A DNA stretch of 64,000 bases from Mytilisepta virgata (lineage: Eukaryota > Mollusca > Bivalvia > Mytilida > Mytilidae): positions 6,634,001-6,698,000 of the forward strand of contig JAPWFG010000015.1 of the NCBI GenBank assembly GCA_028015205.1, given 5' to 3'. The translations under genes were made by a program, and so were the position numbers. Positions 59,701 through 64,000 of the stretch are shown one piece after another. The notes beneath the pieces were generated by a model that saw nothing but the letters and a program-made list of their open reading frames with translations, had not been told where the DNA came from and did not search any database. Positions within the stretch are counted from its first letter, which is position 1. Every line of letters begins with the position of its first letter.

Positions 59701-62398
59701 TTATATAATATCTTCTGCAAATTTTTTTGATGATGGAATTTTTTGCACCACAAAATGAACTAAAACAAATTGTTATGCACAGCATAACAGCATAAACAGA
59801 TGTTCTCCCCATTCTCCCATTGCTATTCAAGCCCCAAATATAAATTTTTATGAAGTAGGAATTTTTTGGAATTTTTTATGATTTTTCCAATTTAGACAGC
59901 AGTCTTTTGAAAATGGCGGCCATTTTTGATTTTTGAAAATGGTTGTCCATACCATATTCAATGGTGCTGAACATTTCTACACTAAAATTGGAGCTGTCCA
60001 AAATTGTTTTATATTTATAAAACTTTGAAGGCTGCCATTTCAAAACTAGAGGCCCACAGGGCTGAGCCTGTATCGCTTACATGTACCTGGCTTGAAAGCC
60101 ATTTTTATTGATGTACCTCTCAGAGAGAAGTCACTTATTCCTATCATTATGAAGTGTGGTAAACCTTGTAGGAACCAAATTTTTCTTCAACAAGGTCCTT
60201 CTACTTACAGGTCAGCATATTCTAAAATTTAACAGTTCTCCAGAAGATTTTTGCATGTATTTCCAATAGGGCCTTATGTTAACCTAAGTCCTCTGCTGAA
60301 GGCCATTTTGAATTAGGGATCTGCACCAGTGTAACAGCACTTGGTGAGCACATTAAGAGGAACATTCAGACCATGTTTGGTTCCAAGCAATTCTGCAGTT
60401 CTGTAGATCTATTTATATGTCATAGACACTTTCTGTCAAGTTTGGCTCTATTTGACCAAGCAGTTTAAGAGAAATTTTTTTTTAAATCAACCAATCAGAA
60501 ACAAGAATTGCCCATGGCAGCCATGTTTGTCACCTGATCTGGACAAAATGAGGAAAATTTGTAAAAAACCTAAAAAGATGCTTCCCGTCAAGTCTCGTTC
60601 CTTTTGGCCAAAAGGTTTCAAAGAAGAAGATTATCAACCGATGAAGACAAGGACTGCCCATGACAGCCATGTTTGTTGCCTGATCAGGACGAAATGAGGA
60701 AGTTTTGTATAGAACTTTCCAATTAGATGCTTTCTGTCAAGTTTCGTTCCATTTGGCCAAGCGACTTCAGAGGAAAAGATTTTTATATCAGCCAATCAGA
60801 AAAAAGAACTGCTCATGGTGGCCATATTTGTATTCCAATCGGGACAGAATGAGGAAAATTTATAAAGGACATCACATATATGCTTCCTGTCAGGTTTCGT
60901 TCCATTTGGGCAAGCAATTTCAGAGGAGAAGATTCTTTTATATTAGCCAATCAGAAACAAGAACTGCCAATGGTGACCATATATGTACTCCGATCAGGAT
61001 GAAATAAAGAAATTTTGTTAAGAACCTCCCATAGATGCTTTCTCTCAAGTTTCATTCCATTTGGCCAAGCAGTTCCAGAGAAATTTTTTTTTATAATAAA
61101 CGAATGAGAAACAAGAATTCCCTATGGGAGCCATGTTTTTTCCCAGATCTGGATGAAATGAGGAAACTTTGTAAAGAACCTTCCTTAGATGCTTTCTACA
61201 GTTTGTATCAAGTTTTGTTCCATTTGACCAAGCAATTTCAGAGGAGAAGATTTTTTTATATAAACCAATCAAACACGAGAACTGCCCATGGTGGCCATAT
61301 TTGTAGTCTGAAATGAGGAAGCTTTATAAAGGACGTCTGGTCAAGTTTTGTTCCATTTGGCCCAGGAGTTTCAGAGAAGAAGATTTTTGAAAACTCAGCC
61401 AATCAGAAACAAAAATTGCCCATGACAGCCAATGGACGCTTCCTGCTAAATTTAATTCCATTTGGCCCAGTGGTTTCTGAAGAGAAGATTAAAATGTGAA
61501 AAGTTAATGGACGACAGACAGATAGACGGATGAGGGACATCAAGTGATGACAAAAGCTCACATGGCCTCTGGCCAGGTGAGCTAATAATAGTGAAGAAAA
61601 GGAGTAAAAACAACACTTCGTGGGATTAACATAATGACAAAATATTTGCATTGTTCATAGGTAAAATTTGGTTTGAATAAATCTAATAAGATTTATTACC
61701 ACAAAGTACCCCATCCTTCTTTTATTTCTGTAAGAAAATTTTTATGAGTAGGTTTTTTGTCAAAAGTAATACTAATACCACCCAAAGTTAATTGTTTTTC
61801 TTAAAATTGTCTTGAAACTTCCCTTTCAAAGAATACATGTATGATTTTACTTACATGTATAGAATTCTTTTGTTCACTTTTTGTCTGAAAGGAATTGAAA
61901 TGAACATGCAACCAACAACAAAAAAAATAGTTATTTCAGAATGTGTTTATTTACTTATCTTCACAACATTTATATAATTTGTCTATACAGATCACAAAAA
62001 AGGCAATTAGAAATTACCACTTCTTTCATATAATTTAAGCCATTACATAACATAATCATTAGCAATAATTTTTGCAAACATTATGCGTATAATGAAGAAC
62101 CATGAGGAGAAATCACAACTGCCAAATGTGGAATTCTGCAAAACAACGGGGAAAAAACATATTCCTAAATTAAGATGAGTTAGATTGGTCCTTACTTGTT
62201 GTCTTGAAGCTGATTCCAAACTATTCAATCTGAGTAATACTGTATGCATATCTTGTTGAAGTCTGAGCAATGTTAAGGCAATCTGTTCATTTACTGAGGC
62301 ATAGGTCTGAGGTTGATAGGGAGGATCCCTTCCTCCACCCCCACTTCTCCCTGGGCCTCTTTCAGGTGGATAACCTTCATAATAACCATAGCCTTGAT
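56695..62398 (-). CDS. ACBD5: ACBD5-type acyl-CoA-binding tail-anchored protein, C-terminal exons
   Basis: Three exons (62398-62196, 57152-57052, and 56760 or 56758 to 56695) encode the last part of an ACBD4/5 protein. ACBD5 is a peroxisomal tail-anchored protein: its N-terminal ACB domain binds very-long-chain acyl-CoA, and a FFAT motif tethers peroxisomes to ER VAP proteins. Seen here: the conserved C-terminal helix (NEQIALTLLRLQQDM, SLESAS), the SRWWPF motif, and an apolar tail anchor with a WPM centre followed by basic residues. The ACB domain and FFAT region must lie upstream, beyond the window. Invertebrates usually have one ACBD4/5 gene, so the symbol stands for that orthologue group. 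Confidence 0.8.
57052..57152 (-). CDS. ACBD5: ACBD5-type gene, tail-anchor exon
   Basis: Between ATTTTCAG|AGC and AGGAG|GTAGGT. It encodes SSRWWPFPDLSGRTF, then a transmembrane stretch (LFVVIWPMVVYWFL) and SRKRR. The WWPF...WPF-like spacing is the hallmark of ACBD5 C-termini. Phase 0 in, phase 2 out. Confidence 0.85.
57721..59038 (+). repeat. CTCACCTGG dispersed repeat, complete copy
   Basis: Starts AACTAGAGGCTCTCAAGAGC, then CTGTATTGCTCACCTGG. Ends with the GACGACGGACGACGG run, GCCAAGTGATGAG and CACTTGACCCTTTGGGTCAG, then GTGAGCTAA. About four internal modules of about 180 bp (GCCATCTTGGTTGAC, GAAAGAGGACC, CCTATGTTAAAC). It lies downstream of the tail-anchor exon, within the intron to 62196. 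Confidence 0.85.
59085..59330 (+). repeat. Short dispersed repeat with GGACGGACGG and GGGGGTATAAT end
   Basis: Contains TGTACTGTGAACCATTGCTC, GTGACAAAATATCAAGTGGC and GACGGACGGAAC, and ends AGAGTGGGGGTATAAT. A related, diverged set is in 43540-44170 (ACCCTCTGTGCAAACGGACG). Non-coding. Confidence 0.45.
59331..60043. other. Intronic non-coding stretch of the ACBD5-type gene
   Basis: AT-rich; fragments with GAAAATGGCGGCCATTTTTG resemble modules of the neighbouring repeats. No exon seen. Confidence 0.4.
60044..61585 (+). repeat. CTCACCTGG dispersed repeat, long copy with about eight modules
   Basis: Starts AACTAGAGGCCCACAGGGCT, then GAGCCTGTATCGC. Ends AAGTGATGACAAAAGCTCAC, then GGCCAGGTGAGCTAA. 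The modules (about 130-150 bp) repeat TTCCATTTGGCCAAGC, TCAGAGGAGAAGATTTTT, AACCAATCAGAAACAAGAAC and TGCCCATGGTGGCCAT. It lies in the ACBD5-type intron. Confidence 0.85.
61586..62195. other. Intron sequence before the ACBD5 coiled-coil exon
   Basis: AT-rich, with no other exon seen. Confidence 0.4.
62196..62398 (-). CDS. ACBD5: ACBD5-type gene, exon with Gly/Pro-rich linker and conserved helix
   Basis: Between GAATTTCAG|AT and CAACAA|GTAAGG. It encodes a Tyr/Gly/Pro-rich linker (QGYGYYEGYPPERGPG, RSGGGGRDPPYQPQ) and then the helix VNEQIALTLLRLQQDMHTV, LLRLNSLESASRQQ. This matches the conserved helix that precedes the tail anchor in ACBD4/5 proteins. Ends in phase 0, as required by the next exon. 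Confidence 0.85.
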
Positions 62399-62689
62399 CT
62401 GAAATTCAAAAATAGAAATAGAATAATTAATAAAATGCTCCGCTGGGCGCAGCTAGATACGACCGCAGATGTCGAACCCTGAATAGTTGGGGCAATTATG
62501 AACACAACATTCAAGCTTGATACAATACTGAATTTGGATTGTGAATAAATATTTGACACAGCATAGGTTTCTGACACAGAATGAATGTTGTCTAAGAACT
62601 TAAAATTTTTTAATTTACCTATTCAAACCATATCAGTATTATTTGTTTTTATATATAAATCAGAAATAACCAATTTAAAATTTAAAATT

Positions 62690-63440
62690 GGGCACACATA
62701 TCAATTTCTTGCTATTGCGCAATACTGTGCAATTGAAAATTTCTTCAAATATTTGACACATAATAGGTTTCTGACACAGAATAACTGAAATCAAAGAACT
62801 TAGAATTGGTCATATGAGTTGAATTTATATTCAATTTTTTGCTTCTTGTGCAATACAATATGCTGTGGAGAATTGCCCCTCCCCCCAAAAAAAATAATAA
62901 TTTACCCCTTTTTTAGCTTTTGTGCAATACACTATGAAGTTGCACATTGACCCCCCCCCCTCCCAAAAAAAACAAAAAACAATAAAATTTAATGTCACCC
63001 CCCCTTTTTTTGCTAAAAAAATTGGAAATTTTCTTTTTAATTTATGAAATATGAAATGAGAAAAAAATTACCCCCTCCCCAATTTCTCATTTACCCCCCC
63101 CCCTCTAAATTTTGTTTTCAACCCCCCCCCCCCCCATTTCTTTATACTTTGCAACCATAACAGCTCATTTAAATACACCATAACATATTAAAATAGAAAA
63201 TGACATCATAGTCATGGAATTTGTTAATAATAAGGTTTTGATAGCAGAGCACACATATCAATTTCTTGCTATTGCACAATACTGTGCAATTGAAAATTTC
63301 TTCAAATATTTGACACATAATAGGTTTCTGACACAGAATAACTGAAATAAAGAACTTAGAATTGGTCATATGATTTGAATTTATATTCAATTTTTTGCTT
63401 CTTGTGCAATACAATATGCTGTGGAGAATTTCCCCCCCCC
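62690..63440. repeat. Direct duplication, offset 555 bp, with C/A homopolymer runs
   Basis: ATATCAATTTCTTGCTATTG, TTTCTTCAAATATTTGACAC and TGTGCAATACAATATGCTGT occur near 62700-62880 and again near 63250-63435, with small differences. The material between is largely poly-C and poly-A tracts (62876-62900, 62950-62975, 63000-63140). A partial third copy begins near 62530. It lies in the intron upstream of the ACBD5 exon. Confidence 0.75.
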
Positions 63441-63473
63441 CCCCCCCAAAAAAAAATTTACCCCTTTTTTAGC

Positions 63474-64000
63474 TTTAATTTTGGACCCCGATTTGGACCA
63501 ACTTGAAAACTGGGCCCATAATAAAAAAAACTAAGTACATGTTTAGATTCAGCATATCAATGAAACCCCAAGAATTCAATTTTTGTTAAAATCAAACTAA
63601 GTTTAATTTTGGACACTTTGGACCTTAATGTAGACCAATTTGAAAACGGGACCAAAAATTAAGAATCTAAATGCACAGTTAGATTTGGCATATCAAAGAA
63701 CCCCAATAAGTCAATTTTCGATGAAATCAAACAAAGTTTAATTTTGGACCCCGATTTGGACCAACTTGAAAACTGGGCCCATAATAAAAAAACTAAGTAC
63801 ATGTTTAGATTCAGCATATCAAAGAACCCCAAGAATTCAATTTTTGTTAAAATCAAACTAAGTTTAATTTTGGACCCTTTGGACCTTAATGTAGACCAAT
63901 TTGAAAACGGGACCAAAAATTAAGAATCTAAATGCACAGTTAGATTCGGCATATCAAAGAACCCCAATACTTCAATTTTCGATGAAATCAAACAAAGTTT
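63474..64000. repeat. Tandem repeat with 263-bp dimeric unit, running off the window
   Basis: TTTAATTTTGGACCCCGATT starts at 63474 and again at 63737. Halfway between, near 63602, a diverged half-unit begins TTTAATTTTGGACACTTTGG. So the unit is a dimer of about 128 and 135 bp. A third dimer starts at the right edge. Minus-strand frames with repeated LGFFDMLNL are repeat artefacts. Confidence 0.85.

Noticed and set aside
58262..61316. Several ORFs with repeated KNCPWQPCL or FHLAKQFQRRRFF-like stretches
   Set aside because: Translations of the tandem modules of the CTCACCTGG dispersed repeats.

Overview
The window is eukaryotic and non-microbial: AT-rich, with GT-AG introns, LINE and Tc1 remnants, MITEs and large tandem arrays, and almost no long ORFs. 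Several dispersed repeats have a style I associate with bivalve molluscs, especially mussels (Mytilus-like). Examples are repeats whose ends read AGAGCCTGTATCGCTCACC and CCAAGTGATGAGAAAAGC, and one at about 31.1-31.6 kb. The assignment is by recall of repeat style and gene content; no search was run.

Layout. 0-2.6 kb: tandem and dispersed repeats, then a minus-strand BTB/POZ fragment with an apparent frame break. 4.0-23.7 kb: the dominant structure, two arrays of one 52-bp satellite in opposite orientation (about 5.0-9.8 kb and 14.8-22.0 kb). Each is bordered on its outer side by a copy of the same roughly 0.7-kb terminal-inverted-repeat element, also in opposite orientation. The spacer holds minus-strand exons, one with a C2H2-like finger. 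25.6-28.8 kb: transposon-like coding fragments between long inverted arms rich in CRE and ETS-like motifs. 29.5-29.8 kb: a hairpin followed by six palindromic CAACGCGTTG repeats. 30-38 kb: AT-rich dispersed repeats in both orientations, with nested hairpins. 38.8-41.2 kb: a dead Tc1 transposase and a 930-bp inverted-repeat element with a TTA target duplication.

The genuine host genes are at the right, both on the minus strand. From 51.1 to 42.1 kb, exons that join in phase encode a single-pass membrane protein: two EGF-like domains, a transmembrane helix, and a long basic, Ser/Arg-rich tail ending in polyproline. From 62.4 to 56.7 kb lie the three C-terminal exons of an ACBD5-type (ACBD4/5) acyl-CoA-binding tail-anchored peroxisomal protein, whose N-terminal exons lie beyond the window. 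Introns and intergenic spaces are filled with MITEs, LINE 3' fragments and the same dispersed repeats.

The most unusual item is the inverted pair of 52-bp satellite arrays with internal higher-order structure. The best functional predictions are the EGF receptor-like gene and the ACBD5 tail.
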